Notes under the pieces: generated by a model
Seen by the model: only the letters and a program-made list of their open reading frames with translations
Database searches by the model: none
Told to the model about the DNA's origin: nothing
NCBI RefSeq assembly: GCF_001307035.1
Contig: NZ_LKIU01000006.1
Coordinates: forward strand, 248,398 to 312,397
Length of the DNA stretch: 64,000 nucleotides
Direction: 5' to 3'
DNA from: Arthrobacter sp. Edens01
GTDB lineage: Bacteria > Actinomycetota > Actinomycetes > Actinomycetales > Micrococcaceae
Translations under genes and position numbers: made by a program
Shown: positions 16,624 through 25,771 of the stretch, one piece after another
How positions within the stretch are numbered: position 1 is the stretch's first letter
Layout of the letters: every line of letters begins with the position of its first letter

Positions 16624-16641
16624 GGACGGACGCCTGCTGGG

Positions 16642-17637
16642 CTAAGCCGAGGCCCGGCGGACGAGGGTTACCGGCGGCAGGTTCTGTTCCGGGTCCCCGG
16701 TTATCCCGCCGAAGCTGCCAGGTTCCACCAGTGACTCCGTAGCCAGCTGGGCGAACAGCACGCCGATGCGGCGGGCATGCACGCTGACCGTAGTCAGGGG
16801 AGGCACAGCCAGCCGGGCCAGCGGAATATCTTCCGCTCCGATGACGGCCAGGTCTGCCGGTGCGGACAGGTTCAGCGCGGACAATCCCGCCAGCAGGGCG
16901 AACGCGTATTCGTCGTCGAAGGCGCAGGCTGCCGTCACCGGCTCGGCCGTGCGGACCCACCGGCCAATGATCCCCGAAGCCTGCTCCGGATCAAGATCGA
17001 TCCGCTCCACGGCAGGCGGCAGCAGCCCGTGCCGGTCACACGCCTCCTCGATGGCTGCCAGGCGCGCCTCGGCCCGCCATTGATAACCGGAAGCGGCGGG
17101 CAGGGCGACGCCGATTCGCCGGTGTCCCGCAGCAGCCAGGTGCTGCACCTGCAGGGCGCCGATCCCAAGATCGGGTCCCAGCGGGTCGGCATGGTCCTGT
17201 TGCAGTGACGCCATGGGCACACCGGTGGCCTCCAGGGCGTCCAGATCCTTCTCCTGCAGCGGAGTGGCGAGGATCAATGCCGCCGGAACCAGGGAACGCA
17301 CCAGCGGTGCAGCAGCACCCCCGTCCGGCAGGCGGTGCGCGATCAGGCGCAGACCGGCCTGTTCCACCTGGTCCGACGCCCCGTCCAGCACCATGGCCAG
17401 TGCCCGGCCCAGCGGTTCGGGCGGCAGCAGCATCAAGACCAGATCGCTGCGCCCCCGCCGCAGGGTGCGTGCAGCGTTCGACGGCGCGTACCCCAGTTCC
17501 TGCGCGGCAGCCAGGACACGCGCCCGGGTAGCGGCCGAGATGCTCTGGCCGGGGCGCCCGTTAAGCACGTAGCTCACGGTGGCCCGGGACACCCCTGCAG
17601 CCCGCGCCACATCAGCGGACGTCACCCGAGATGCCAT
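16642..17637 (-). CDS. LacI family transcriptional regulator
   Basis: A 331-residue repressor. The N-terminal helix-turn-helix (about 5-25, VTSADVARAAGVSRATVSYVL) and the LacI-type hinge region SNAARTLRRGRS (about 53-64) are clear; a periplasmic-binding-protein-like effector domain fills the rest. It is divergent from the SDR/ADH pair, with 156 bp between containing a centrally symmetric operator candidate at 17730-17741, so it most likely controls that pair and itself. The effector is unknown, probably a sugar or a sugar-derived metabolite. Its stop lies 18 bases from the stop of the convergent alarmone synthetase gene. Confidence 0.93.
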   Translation of the reverse strand: MASRVTSADVARAAGVSRATVSYVLNGRPGQSISAATRARVLAAAQELGYAPSNAARTLRRGRSDLVLMLLPPEPLGRALAMVLDGASDQVEQAGLRLIAHRLPDGGAAAPLVRSLVPAALILATPLQEKDLDALEATGVPMASLQQDHADPLGPDLGIGALQVQHLAAAGHRRIGVALPAASGYQWRAEARLAAIEEACDRHGLLPPAVERIDLDPEQASGIIGRWVRTAEPVTAACAFDDEYAFALLAGLSALNLSAPADLAVIGAEDIPLARLAVPPLTTVSVHARRIGVLFAQLATESLVEPGSFGGITGDPEQNLPPVTLVRRASA

Positions 17638-17716
17638 AAGTGCGCCTTGCCTTCCGTTCCGTCCATGCGGGCTGGCCTGCCCTGCGACAGGAGCCCGAAT
17701 TTGAGCTAATCTGACC

Positions 17717-17741
17717 TTACACGCGCTACTTACACGTGTAA
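17717..17741. promoter_or_regulatory. Candidate LacI-family operator
   Basis: TTACACGTGTAA (17730-17741) is a perfect 12-bp palindrome with the central CG usual for LacI-type operators. The same left half, TTACACG, recurs 13 bases upstream at 17717, giving a tandem arrangement. It lies between the divergent LacI regulator and the SDR gene, about 50-75 bp before the SDR start. Assignment rests on symmetry and position only. Confidence 0.6.
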
Positions 17742-17793
17742 CCCAAGAGCGGCTGCACCCCGGCCGCCTCCGCTCCTGAAAGGACTACCGTCT

Positions 17794-18792
17794 ATGTCCA
17801 ATGCACCCCTGACAGCCCGCAACACGATCCAGGAGTGGCTGGACCACCCCGTGGGCGGACCTGTACTTCGCGGTTTCCTTGCCCAGACAGGAAGCGACGA
17901 AGCTTCCCTCGGCCCTGCACTCGGACTCAAGCTCCAGCAGCTCGTTGACCTCAGCCAGGGACAGATGCCGCAGGCCGCGGTTGATGAAATGGTCAAGGCT
18001 GCCAACGGCGGAGTGATGCCGGAGCTCGAAGAGACAGTGCTTCCCACCGTTCCGGGCCGCTTTGAGAACAAGACCGTCATCGTCACGGGTGCCGGCTCCG
18101 GCATCGGCCGAGCCACGGCCGCCCGCATCGCCCGCGAAGGCGGCCGCGTCATTGCCGTTGATATCGCCGAAACAAAGATCAATGAACTGGCCGAAGAACT
18201 CGGCGACGCCATTGTTCCGGTGGCCGCCGACCTCACGGATCTGGCAGCTGTGGACCGGATCATCGCCGCCGCCGGCGGACAGATCGACGGCCTGGCGAAC
18301 GTCGCCGGAATCAATGACGACTTCAGCCCGCTGCACGAGGTGTCCGACGCCATGTGGCAGAAGGTCTTCGCGGTGAACGTGGACGGTCTGGTCCGCCTGA
18401 CCCGCGCCGTACTGCCGGGCATGCTTGAGGCACACAAGGGCGCGATCGTGAACGTCACCTCCGAGGCGGGCCTGCGCGGCTCCGCTTCCGGCGTGGCCTA
18501 CACGGCGTCCAAGCACGCCGTTGTGGGCATCACCAAGAGCGCCGCGTTTATGTATGCCAAGGAAGGCATACGTGTAAATGCCGTTGCTCCGGGCGGCGTC
18601 GCCACCGGCATCCCCATGGGCGGCAAGGTCTCCGAGTACGGCGAAGCACGCCTGACCCCCGCCCGCGTGATGATCCCCGGCCTGGCTTCGGCCGAGGACC
18701 TGGCTGCGTCCATCACGTTCCTGCTCAGCGATGACTCCGTGAACATCAACGGTGCCATCATGCCGTCCGACGGCGGCTGGTCCGCAGGCTAA
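17794..18792 (+). CDS. SDR oxidoreductase with an N-terminal helical extension
   Basis: A 332-residue protein made of two parts. Residues about 90-332 form a complete classical SDR: TGAGSGIG (98-105), NVAG, catalytic Ser223, YTASK (Tyr236, Lys240) and a C-terminal DGGWSAG typical of FabG-like enzymes. Residues 1-85 are an extra alpha-helical segment (IQEWLDHPVGGPVLRGFL, then QMPQAAVDEMVKAANGG) that SDRs normally lack. The pattern reminds me of the small helical tail of actinobacterial GH3 beta-glucosidases, a comparison from memory that needs a profile search. It lies downstream of the LacI operator and upstream of a zinc-type dehydrogenase, suggesting sugar or polyol oxidation. Confidence 0.88.
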   Translation: MSNAPLTARNTIQEWLDHPVGGPVLRGFLAQTGSDEASLGPALGLKLQQLVDLSQGQMPQAAVDEMVKAANGGVMPELEETVLPTVPGRFENKTVIVTGAGSGIGRATAARIAREGGRVIAVDIAETKINELAEELGDAIVPVAADLTDLAAVDRIIAAAGGQIDGLANVAGINDDFSPLHEVSDAMWQKVFAVNVDGLVRLTRAVLPGMLEAHKGAIVNVTSEAGLRGSASGVAYTASKHAVVGITKSAAFMYAKEGIRVNAVAPGGVATGIPMGGKVSEYGEARLTPARVMIPGLASAEDLAASITFLLSDDSVNINGAIMPSDGGWSAG

Positions 18793-18813
18793 ACAGCACC
18801 AGACACTACGACG

Positions 18814-18848
18814 GCGGCCGGCTTCCTTCGATATAGGGAGCCGGCCGC
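18814..18848. terminator. GC-rich hairpin between SDR and ADH genes
   Basis: The arms 18814-18827 and 18835-18848 pair over 14 bases with one G-T wobble, loop of seven. No T-run follows, so it may be a processing or attenuation stem rather than a terminator. Its left flank ACGACGGCGGCCGGC recurs in the hairpin after the ADH gene. Confidence 0.55.
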
Positions 18849-18907
18849 TGCGCTCCACCCGCTGCCGGGCGGCAGCGGGCACCTAGCCGATCTACCAGGG
18901 AGAGACC

Positions 18908-19924
18908 ATGAAATCCGTTTACGTGACCGGCCCGGGCACCAATGAGTGGGTGGAGGTGGACCGCCCCACCGCCGGCCCCCGCGATGTGCTGCTGAAGATG
19001 AAGGCCTGTGGTATCTGCGGCTCCGACGCGATGTACAGCCACATGGGCGGCATTCCACCCCGCCAGGGTGCCACCCCGCTCGGGCATGAACCCGCCGCCG
19101 AAGTCGCCGAAGTCGGAGCTGAGGTGGATGGCTTCGCGGTGGGCGACCACGTTGTCATTGACACCATGGCCTTCACCGACGGGCTCCTGGGCAGCGGCGG
19201 TGCGCAGGGCGGGCTGTCCGAATATGTCCTGGTCCGGGACGCAGTACCCGGCCGCCAGCTGCGGGTCATTCCCCAGGAGATTCCGTGGGAGGTTGCCGCC
19301 CTGAACGAGCCCATGGCCGTTGCCTACCACGCAGTGAACCGCACCAACCCCAAGGCGGGCGACAAGGTGGTGATCTTCGGTGCAGGCCCCATCGGACTCG
19401 GCGCGGTCCTGGGTTACCGCCGGCGCGGCGTCTCCCACATCGTCGTCGTCGACATCATTCCCTCCCGCCTGGAGAAGGCACTCGAGGTTGGCGCGGATGC
19501 CGTGATCAACTCAGCCGAGGAGGACGTGGCCGCGCGGCTCGTCGAGCTGCACGGCGACGGCGCCACCATGATGGTCCGAGGCACCCGCTCCGGAACCGAC
19601 ATCTTCCTTGACGCAGCAGGGGCGCCCGTGGTCCCCCAGACCGTGGCCGGCGTCGCGAAGTCCGGTGCGGTGCTCGGCATCGTGGCGGTCCACAAGAAGC
19701 CCGTCGAGCTGGACTTCGGCTCCATCCTGACCACCGAGCTGACGATCGTCTTCGCGATGGGCTACCCGACGGAGATCTTCGAGGTCACCGACGACATCAT
19801 CGAGAACTGGCGGAAGTACGCGCTGATCATCAGCGATGTACTGCCCTTCGACCGCGCGCTCGAGGCCCTGGAGCTGGCGCAGACCCCCGGGGCCGCTGAC
19901 AAGGTCGTCGTCCGTTTCGACTGA
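18908..19924 (+). CDS. Zinc-binding alcohol/threonine dehydrogenase family protein
   Basis: A 338-residue medium-chain dehydrogenase. The catalytic zinc site is present, with Cys37 in CGICGSD and His60-Glu61 in LGHEPAAEV, and the NAD-binding loop is GAGPIGLG (about 158-165). The four-cysteine structural zinc loop usual near residues 90-110 is absent; that stretch (TMAFTDGLLGSGGAQGG) has no cysteine. This resembles sorbitol/threonine-type dehydrogenases that dispense with the second metal. An AGGGAGAG ribosome site precedes ATG 18908. It follows the LacI-regulated SDR by 115 bp and is probably in the same regulon, acting on a polyol or hydroxy acid. Confidence 0.88.
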   Translation: MKSVYVTGPGTNEWVEVDRPTAGPRDVLLKMKACGICGSDAMYSHMGGIPPRQGATPLGHEPAAEVAEVGAEVDGFAVGDHVVIDTMAFTDGLLGSGGAQGGLSEYVLVRDAVPGRQLRVIPQEIPWEVAALNEPMAVAYHAVNRTNPKAGDKVVIFGAGPIGLGAVLGYRRRGVSHIVVVDIIPSRLEKALEVGADAVINSAEEDVAARLVELHGDGATMMVRGTRSGTDIFLDAAGAPVVPQTVAGVAKSGAVLGIVAVHKKPVELDFGSILTTELTIVFAMGYPTEIFEVTDDIIENWRKYALIISDVLPFDRALEALELAQTPGAADKVVVRFD

Positions 19925-19943
19925 GTCCCGTTCGAAGGACATT

Positions 19944-19992
19944 ACGACGGCGGCCGGCCCCCTTCTTAGCGAAAGGGGCCGGCCGCCGTCGT
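19944..19992. terminator. Bidirectional GC-rich terminator hairpin
   Basis: Long, nearly perfect inverted repeat of about 20-base arms (one bulged C) between the convergent ADH and START-fold genes. Like the stem before the ADH gene it begins with ACGACGGCGGCCGGC. Confidence 0.75.
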
Positions 19993-20005
19993 CGTGCGAG
20001 AAGGG

Positions 20006-20473
20006 TTAGGAACCCGACACCGCAGCAGCGAGCTTGTTGAGCGAGCCTTCGAGCTCTTCCTTGCTGACCATCGGGAAGGAGACCTTCTTGAGGGTTTCCT
20101 TGTCCGTGACCCTGCTCCAGTCATAGGTCAGGGTCACTTCGGTTGAATCCGGGCCCATGGACGCCAGCTCCCACATCCACTCCCAGCCTGCAGGCTCGGT
20201 GCCTGCGACGGCGGTCTGCCAAGCCAGGAGCTTGTTGTGGTCGAAGCCGGTGACGTGGTTGTCCGTCTTGTAGTCGCCCATCTTGGAGTTGTTCATGTTC
20301 ATGGTGAACACATCGCCGACTTTGGCGATGCGGTCGGTCTTCTCATCCGAAACCACCATTCCCGAACCGTCCAGCTCATGGTGGCGCTCGGGGTTGGAGA
20401 GCAGGTGGAAGATGTCCCCTGCCGGTGCGTCAATGACGCGGGATACGGAAATGGTCGACTGTTCGTTGGACAT
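20006..20473 (-). CDS. SRPBCC (START-fold) family protein
   Basis: A 155-residue single-domain helix-grip protein of the polyketide cyclase/dehydrase-lipid transport type. The N-terminal ISVSRVIDAPAGDIFHLLSNPERHHELDGSG is the usual beta-strand and pocket-opening region (about 7-38), and the C-terminal helix ends in LNKLAAAVSGS. It binds a hydrophobic ligand; no catalytic residue can be assigned. ATG 20473 follows an AAGGAG site. Its terminal hairpin is shared with the convergent ADH gene. A second SRPBCC gene at 45.1 kb is not closely similar. Confidence 0.85.
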   Translation of the reverse strand: MSNEQSTISVSRVIDAPAGDIFHLLSNPERHHELDGSGMVVSDEKTDRIAKVGDVFTMNMNNSKMGDYKTDNHVTGFDHNKLLAWQTAVAGTEPAGWEWMWELASMGPDSTEVTLTYDWSRVTDKETLKKVSFPMVSKEELEGSLNKLAAAVSGS

Positions 20474-20531
20474 AGTTCTCCTTCGTGTAGACGGATCATG
20501 CCATCCCGGCGGGCGGTAGCCCGCGGGAAAC

Positions 20532-23009
20532 CTAGTCTTGCGTGGAGCGCTGGGCCTCTTCGAGTGTCCAGCCGCTGATGTAGGGCGGGTCCTGGCCCTC
20601 ATCGCGGGTGTACTGCCTGCACCGCTGGCGCTCGTCCTGCAGCCACTGCCGGAAGCCGGCCTGGGTGGACCCCAGCGACGGTACGCGGTCAAGGACGTCG
20701 ATGGCCAGCTGGAACCGGTCAATCTGGTTCAGCATCGCCATGTCGAACGGCGTGGTGGTGGTGCCTTCCTCCTTGTAGCCGCGCACGTGCAGGTTGCCGT
20801 GGTTCGTCCGGCGGTACGTGAGCCGGTGGATCAGCCAGGGATAGCCGTGATAGGCGAAAATGACCGGCCGGTCCTTGGTGAAGAGGGTGTCGAAGTCCCG
20901 GTCAGAGAGCCCGTGCGGATGCTCCGTGGAGTCCTGCAGCCGCATCAGGTCCACCACGTTCACTACCCGGATCCGCAGCTCGGGAAGCTGGTTCTTCAGC
21001 AGGGCCGCGGCCGCGATGGTCTCCAGGGTGGGGACGTCTCCGGCACAGCCCAGCACGACGTCGGGATCCGGCTTGGCACCCGGGGACTCGTCTTCGCTGC
21101 CTGCGAAGTCCCACACCCCAATCCCCCGTTTCACGTGCAACTTCGCCTGTTCGGGGTCCAGCCACACCGGAGCAGGCTGCTTGCCGGAGACCACCACGTT
21201 CACCCGGTCCCGGGTCCCAAGGATGTGCTGCGTGACCGCCAGCAGGGTGTTGGCGTCCGGCGGCAGGTACACCCGGATCACGTCCGCCTTCTTGTTCACC
21301 ACGTGGTCGATGAAACCCGGGTCCTGGTGGGAGAACCCATTGTGGTCCTGCTGCCAGACGTGGCTCGAGAGCAGGTAGTTCAGCGAGGCGATGGGCTGCC
21401 GCCAGGACAGCTCGCGGCTGACCTTCAGCCACTTGGCGTGCTGGTTGAACATTGAATCGACAATGTGGACGAAGGCCTCATAACAGTTGAAGACTCCGTG
21501 CCGGCCGGTCAGCAGATAGCCTTCCAACCAGCCTTCACAGAGGTGCTCGCTGAGCACCTCCACCACGCGCCCGCTCCGGGCCAGATGCTCATCCACGGCC
21601 TCAATGCGCTGCTGCCACACCTTGTCCGTGACGCCGTAGACCTCCTGCAGCCGGTTCGACGCCGTTTCGTCCGGCCCGAAAATCCGGAAGTTCTCCGGGT
21701 TCAGCCGGATGATCTCCGCCAGGTACCTGCCAAGGTTGAGCATGGGGCTGACCCGCTCACTGCCCGGTTCCCCGATGTCGACGGCGAAGTCCGCGTAGGC
21801 GGGCAGGCGCAGGTCCTGCAGCAGGCGGCCGCCGTTGGCGTACGGGGTGGCACTCATCCGCAGGTTCCCGGCTGGAGCCAGGGCCGCGATCTCCCCGCGC
21901 AGCCTCCCCTCGGCGTCGAACAGTTCCTCCGGCTGGTAGGACTGCAGCCATTCCTGGAGCTGCGCGAGGTGTTCGGGGTTGTCGTGAACTTCGGACAGCG
22001 GCACCTGGTGTGCCCGCCAGGTTCCCTCCACCGGCTTGCCGTCCACGCTGCGGGGGCCGGTCCAGCCCTTCGGGGAGCGGAAAACGATCATGGGCCAGCG
22101 TGGAGCCTGCGGATCGCTCTCGGCCGGCCGCGGCGCATCGGCAGGTGCCGCGGACTTTTCGCCGGTGCGGTAGGGCTCCTGGATGGCATGGATTTCGGCC
22201 AGACAGGTGCTCAGGGCCGCGGCGAAGTCCTCGTGCGCGGCCATCACAGCGTCCGGATCTGAAACGGTCACGAAGTGCGGACGGTAGCCGTAGCCCTCCA
22301 GGAGCTTCACCAGCTGGGATTCGGGCATCCGGGACAGCACGGTCGGGTTGGCGATTTTGTAGCCGTTCAGGTGCAGGATTGGCAGCACGGCGCCGTCGGC
22401 GGCCGGATCGAGGAAGCTGTTGGAATGCCAGCTGGCGGCCAGCGGACCGGTTTCAGCTTCGCCGTCACCAATAACGGTGGCAGCAACCAGGTCCGGGTTG
22501 TCGAACACCGCTCCGTAGGCGTGGGCCAGGGAGTAGCCCAGCTCCCCTCCCTCGTGGATGGAGCCGGGTGTTTCCGGAGCCGCATGGCTGGGGACTCCTC
22601 CGGGATAGGAGAACTGCTTGAAGAGTGCGGCCAGACCGTCCTCGTCTTCGCCGATATGGCTGTAGATCTCCGAATAGGTGCCTTCCAGCCAGGAGTTGGC
22701 CACGTTGGCAGGTCCGCCGTGGCCCGGCCCGGTGATGAACAGGAACTGCTGCCCCGTGTCATTGATCAGCCGGTTGAGGTGGGCGTAAATGAAGTTCAGT
22801 CCCGGGGTGGTCCCCCAGTGTCCCAGCAGGCGGGCCTTCACATCGCCGGCCTCCAGCGGCCGGCGCAGCAGCGGATTGTCGCGCAGGTAGATCTGGCCCG
22901 CGGACAGATAGTTCGCCGCCCGCCACCAAGCGTCCACCGCCTGGAGTTGATCTTCCGGGGGCAGGGCCGTCCCGGGCAGCCGCTCTTCAGGGGTTCGGGT
23001 GTCGGTCAT
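20532..23009 (-). CDS. xfp: Phosphoketolase (xylulose 5-phosphate/fructose 6-phosphate)
   Basis: Thiamine-diphosphate enzyme that cleaves xylulose 5-phosphate (and often fructose 6-phosphate) with phosphate to acetyl phosphate and a shorter sugar phosphate. The 825-residue length is normal. Landmarks are [18 protein letters not shown] (about 63-80), GPGHGGPA (about 93-100), [12 protein letters not shown] (about 149-160), the ThDP/Mg loop [11 protein letters not shown] (about 181-191), and in the C-terminal half [13 protein letters not shown]. Stop codon 20532 lies 58 bases from the start of the downstream START-fold gene. No acetate kinase or phosphotransacetylase lies beside it in this window. 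Confidence 0.95.
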   Translation of the reverse strand: MTDTRTPEERLPGTALPPEDQLQAVDAWWRAANYLSAGQIYLRDNPLLRRPLEAGDVKARLLGHWGTTPGLNFIYAHLNRLINDTGQQFLFITGPGHGGPANVANSWLEGTYSEIYSHIGEDEDGLAALFKQFSYPGGVPSHAAPETPGSIHEGGELGYSLAHAYGAVFDNPDLVAATVIGDGEAETGPLAASWHSNSFLDPAADGAVLPILHLNGYKIANPTVLSRMPESQLVKLLEGYGYRPHFVTVSDPDAVMAAHEDFAAALSTCLAEIHAIQEPYRTGEKSAAPADAPRPAESDPQAPRWPMIVFRSPKGWTGPRSVDGKPVEGTWRAHQVPLSEVHDNPEHLAQLQEWLQSYQPEELFDAEGRLRGEIAALAPAGNLRMSATPYANGGRLLQDLRLPAYADFAVDIGEPGSERVSPMLNLGRYLAEIIRLNPENFRIFGPDETASNRLQEVYGVTDKVWQQRIEAVDEHLARSGRVVEVLSEHLCEGWLEGYLLTGRHGVFNCYEAFVHIVDSMFNQHAKWLKVSRELSWRQPIASLNYLLSSHVWQQDHNGFSHQDPGFIDHVVNKKADVIRVYLPPDANTLLAVTQHILGTRDRVNVVVSGKQPAPVWLDPEQAKLHVKRGIGVWDFAGSEDESPGAKPDPDVVLGCAGDVPTLETIAAAALLKNQLPELRIRVVNVVDLMRLQDSTEHPHGLSDRDFDTLFTKDRPVIFAYHGYPWLIHRLTYRRTNHGNLHVRGYKEEGTTTTPFDMAMLNQIDRFQLAIDVLDRVPSLGSTQAGFRQWLQDERQRCRQYTRDEGQDPPYISGWTLEEAQRSTQD

Positions 23010-23047
23010 CGCTCTGCGTTCCTCCCGGTTGGGGATGGTGGACGGTC

Positions 23048-25639
23048 TCAGGGTTGCGCTGGAATTTCCGGTACGACGTCGGAGGGCCGTTTGTCGGGCC
23101 GCAGCCCGCGCCAGACGGGGTGGCGGAGCTTGCCGGTTCCGGTCCGTTCGGCGTAGGTCACTTCACCCACCAGGACCGGGCGGACCCAGCGGGCGTCGGA
23201 TGCATCGGCACGCGGCACGTCGTCCAGCGGCGGGGTTTTGCGTGCCAGTTTCTTCAGGCGGGAGCCCACCAGGGCAAGGTCTTTTTCGCTCAGGCCGGAC
23301 CCCACCCGGCCGATGTACTGCAGTTCGGTCCCGTCCGGGATGGCGACCAGGAGTGAACCGACCTTGTTCGCCCGGTTTCCCTGGCCGGGGCGCCAGCCCA
23401 CAATGACTACTTCCTGGGTGAACTGGTTCTTCAGCTTGATCCAGCTCCGGGACCTGGTGCCGGCTGAATAGTCCGCCGACCGGCGTTTGGCCACGACGCC
23501 TTCCAGTCCCAGCTCCTTGCTGGCCTCAACGGCGGCGTCCATATCCAGGTCCAGGGCGGGTGGAACCTGGATGTGTCCGCCGGCGTCGCTGGGTTCAACA
23601 GCCTGTTCGAGGATTTCGCGGCGCTGTTCGTAGCCGAGGTCCAGCAGGGAGTTTCCATCCAGCCACAGCAGATCAAAGACCATGAACTGCACGGGTGTCT
23701 TGGCCGCGGCAGCTTCCGCGTCCCGGGCCCGGGTGAGGTGCATCCGGGGCTGGAGCAGTCCGAAGTCGGGGCGCCCGGCCTTGTTCAACGCGACGATTTC
23801 GCCGTCCAGCACTGCACGCTCGCCGTTCAGCGCACCGCCGAGTTCCTGCAGTTCGGGGTAGGCCACCGTCATGTCATTGCCGTTGCGGCTGATCAGCCGG
23901 GTTCCCTCCGGTGTCACCTCGGCGATGGCGCGCACGCCGTCCCATTTCATCTCGAACGCCCACTCGGCGTCGTCATTGATGTCAGCCCGGGAACCGAGGG
24001 TTGCCAGCATCGGCTTTAGCGACGGCATGCCGGAGTCCCTGATGTCCTTCTTCAGCGCCGAACCGTCCGGAAGCGGCAGCGGTTCCGGACGGGATTTGGC
24101 GGCGGTCTGGGCTACTTGGACGGGACTCTCCTTTTCTTTGGGCTTGGCGGCATTCTTCGCGGCAGGTTTCGCAGATTCTCCGGCTTCCTGTCTGGCCGGC
24201 TGCTCCTTCATGAGGTGCAGCAGCCAGTTGTTCTTGCCGTCCTGCCCCCCGGTGTGGATAAAGGCGAAGCGGCGCACTGCCGAACCGTCGCGGGCCAGGC
24301 CGCCGTCTGGCTGGCCGTGCACGGTGACGATCACTTCCTTGTCCGGCCGCCACTTTTCGGTCTCATACGCGCCGTGGTCCCAGATGGTCACCTCGCCGGC
24401 ACCGTATTCCCCTTTGGGAATACTTCCCTCGAAGCCCCCGTAGTCCAGCGGGTGGTCCTCGGTCTGCACGGCGAGGTTGTTCTTGTCCGGCGTGGTGGGA
24501 GGGCCTTTGGGTACCGCCCAGGACACCAGGACGCCGTCGCGCTCCAGCCGGAAGTCCCAGTGCAGGCGCCGGGCGTGGTGTTCCTGGATGACAAAGCTGT
24601 TCCCGTCCCCTTCCACCGCTTTGGGCGCTTCGTCCGGGACCGGCTCGGGAGTCTTCGCCGCATCGCGCATGCTGCGGTACTTGTGCAGTTTGTCCGTTTC
24701 GGCTGCCGATTCAATCACCTCGGCGTCGGCTTCCCCTCCGTGCATACCGGCCAGCGGATCCCCGATGTCCTCCACGCGGTCCAGTACCTGCTCATAGTCG
24801 AGCTGGGCGAGGTCCGGGTCCTCCAGCTCCTCCCAGGTCCGCGGGGCGGCGACCATTGGATGGAACCGTCCGCGGAGCGAGTACGGGCAGATGGTCGTCT
24901 TGTTGGCGTTGTTCTGGCTCCAGTCCACCAGGACCTTTCCCCTGCGCAGCGACTTCTTCATGTCGCTGACCACCAGGTCCGGATGGTCGGCCTCCAGGGC
25001 GCGGGCCAGCTCGTGGGCGACGGCGCTGACCTCATCCGAGGTCTGCCCTCCGTCCAGTGCAGCGTAGAGGTGGATGCCCTTGGAACCGCTGGTGACCGGC
25101 CGGGCGTCCAGTCCCATGTCCGTGAGGATGCTGCGCGCCTGCCGGGCAACTTCAGCACAGTCCGCAAGCGTGGCGCCCTCCCCGGGGTCCAGGTCCAGGA
25201 CCAGCCGGTCCGGGTTCTGCCGCACCCCGCGGGGGCCGAATTGCCACTGCGGTACGTGGATCTCAAGGGCGGCGAGCTGGGCAAGCCAGGTCAGCGTGGC
25301 GAGGTCGTTTACCAGCGGGTAGACGTTGTTGTGGTCCTTGTGCTCAATCGTGTACCGCTTGACCCAGCTGGGTGCGGAATCGTCAATGTTCTTCTGGAAG
25401 AAAACCTGGCCGGGGTCTTTGGGAGTGCCCACTCCGTTGACCCACCGCTTGCGGGTAGCGGGGCGGTTGCGGGCGTAGGGAATCAGGGTTGGGGCAATGG
25501 CTGCGTAGTAGTGCAGCACGTCGGCCTTGGTGGTTCCGGTTTCGGGGTACAGCACCTTGTCCAGCGAGGTCAGGCGCAGCCGGTGTCCGTCCACATTGAC
25601 CGTTTCCCGCTGCTTCGGGGCCGTTCCCGTTGTCGCCAT
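23048..25639 (-). CDS. ligD: Multifunctional NHEJ DNA ligase LigD (Pol-PE-Lig)
   Basis: ATP-dependent ligase that fills, trims and seals double-strand breaks with Ku. The 863 residues are in mycobacterial domain order. The primase-polymerase part (about 15-300) has the DLDPGEG catalytic acids. The 3'-phosphoesterase (about 345-470) has [13 protein letters not shown] (from about 354) and [13 protein letters not shown] Lys/Pro/Glu-rich linker (about 480-530) precedes the ligase (about 545-863), with nucleotidyl lysine Lys565 in MKWDGVRA and the later motif EGVVAKRR. The ORF could extend upstream, but [18 protein letters not shown] at ATG 25639, with an AGAGGG site, is the natural start. Its Ku partner is at 38.1 kb, on the opposite strand. 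Confidence 0.95.
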   Translation of the reverse strand: MATTGTAPKQRETVNVDGHRLRLTSLDKVLYPETGTTKADVLHYYAAIAPTLIPYARNRPATRKRWVNGVGTPKDPGQVFFQKNIDDSAPSWVKRYTIEHKDHNNVYPLVNDLATLTWLAQLAALEIHVPQWQFGPRGVRQNPDRLVLDLDPGEGATLADCAEVARQARSILTDMGLDARPVTSGSKGIHLYAALDGGQTSDEVSAVAHELARALEADHPDLVVSDMKKSLRRGKVLVDWSQNNANKTTICPYSLRGRFHPMVAAPRTWEELEDPDLAQLDYEQVLDRVEDIGDPLAGMHGGEADAEVIESAAETDKLHKYRSMRDAAKTPEPVPDEAPKAVEGDGNSFVIQEHHARRLHWDFRLERDGVLVSWAVPKGPPTTPDKNNLAVQTEDHPLDYGGFEGSIPKGEYGAGEVTIWDHGAYETEKWRPDKEVIVTVHGQPDGGLARDGSAVRRFAFIHTGGQDGKNNWLLHLMKEQPARQEAGESAKPAAKNAAKPKEKESPVQVAQTAAKSRPEPLPLPDGSALKKDIRDSGMPSLKPMLATLGSRADINDDAEWAFEMKWDGVRAIAEVTPEGTRLISRNGNDMTVAYPELQELGGALNGERAVLDGEIVALNKAGRPDFGLLQPRMHLTRARDAEAAAAKTPVQFMVFDLLWLDGNSLLDLGYEQRREILEQAVEPSDAGGHIQVPPALDLDMDAAVEASKELGLEGVVAKRRSADYSAGTRSRSWIKLKNQFTQEVVIVGWRPGQGNRANKVGSLLVAIPDGTELQYIGRVGSGLSEKDLALVGSRLKKLARKTPPLDDVPRADASDARWVRPVLVGEVTYAERTGTGKLRHPVWRGLRPDKRPSDVVPEIPAQP

Positions 25640-25771
25640 GCCCTCTAGTCTTACCGGGATTGGGCAGCAATTTCCAGTAGAAATCAGCATGCTTACAAAA
25701 TGTCTGAGTGTTTTTGCGAGGGTTGGCGCAACTGCCCCCGGAGCGGGCCCCCGGGTGTGTATGTTGGGGAA

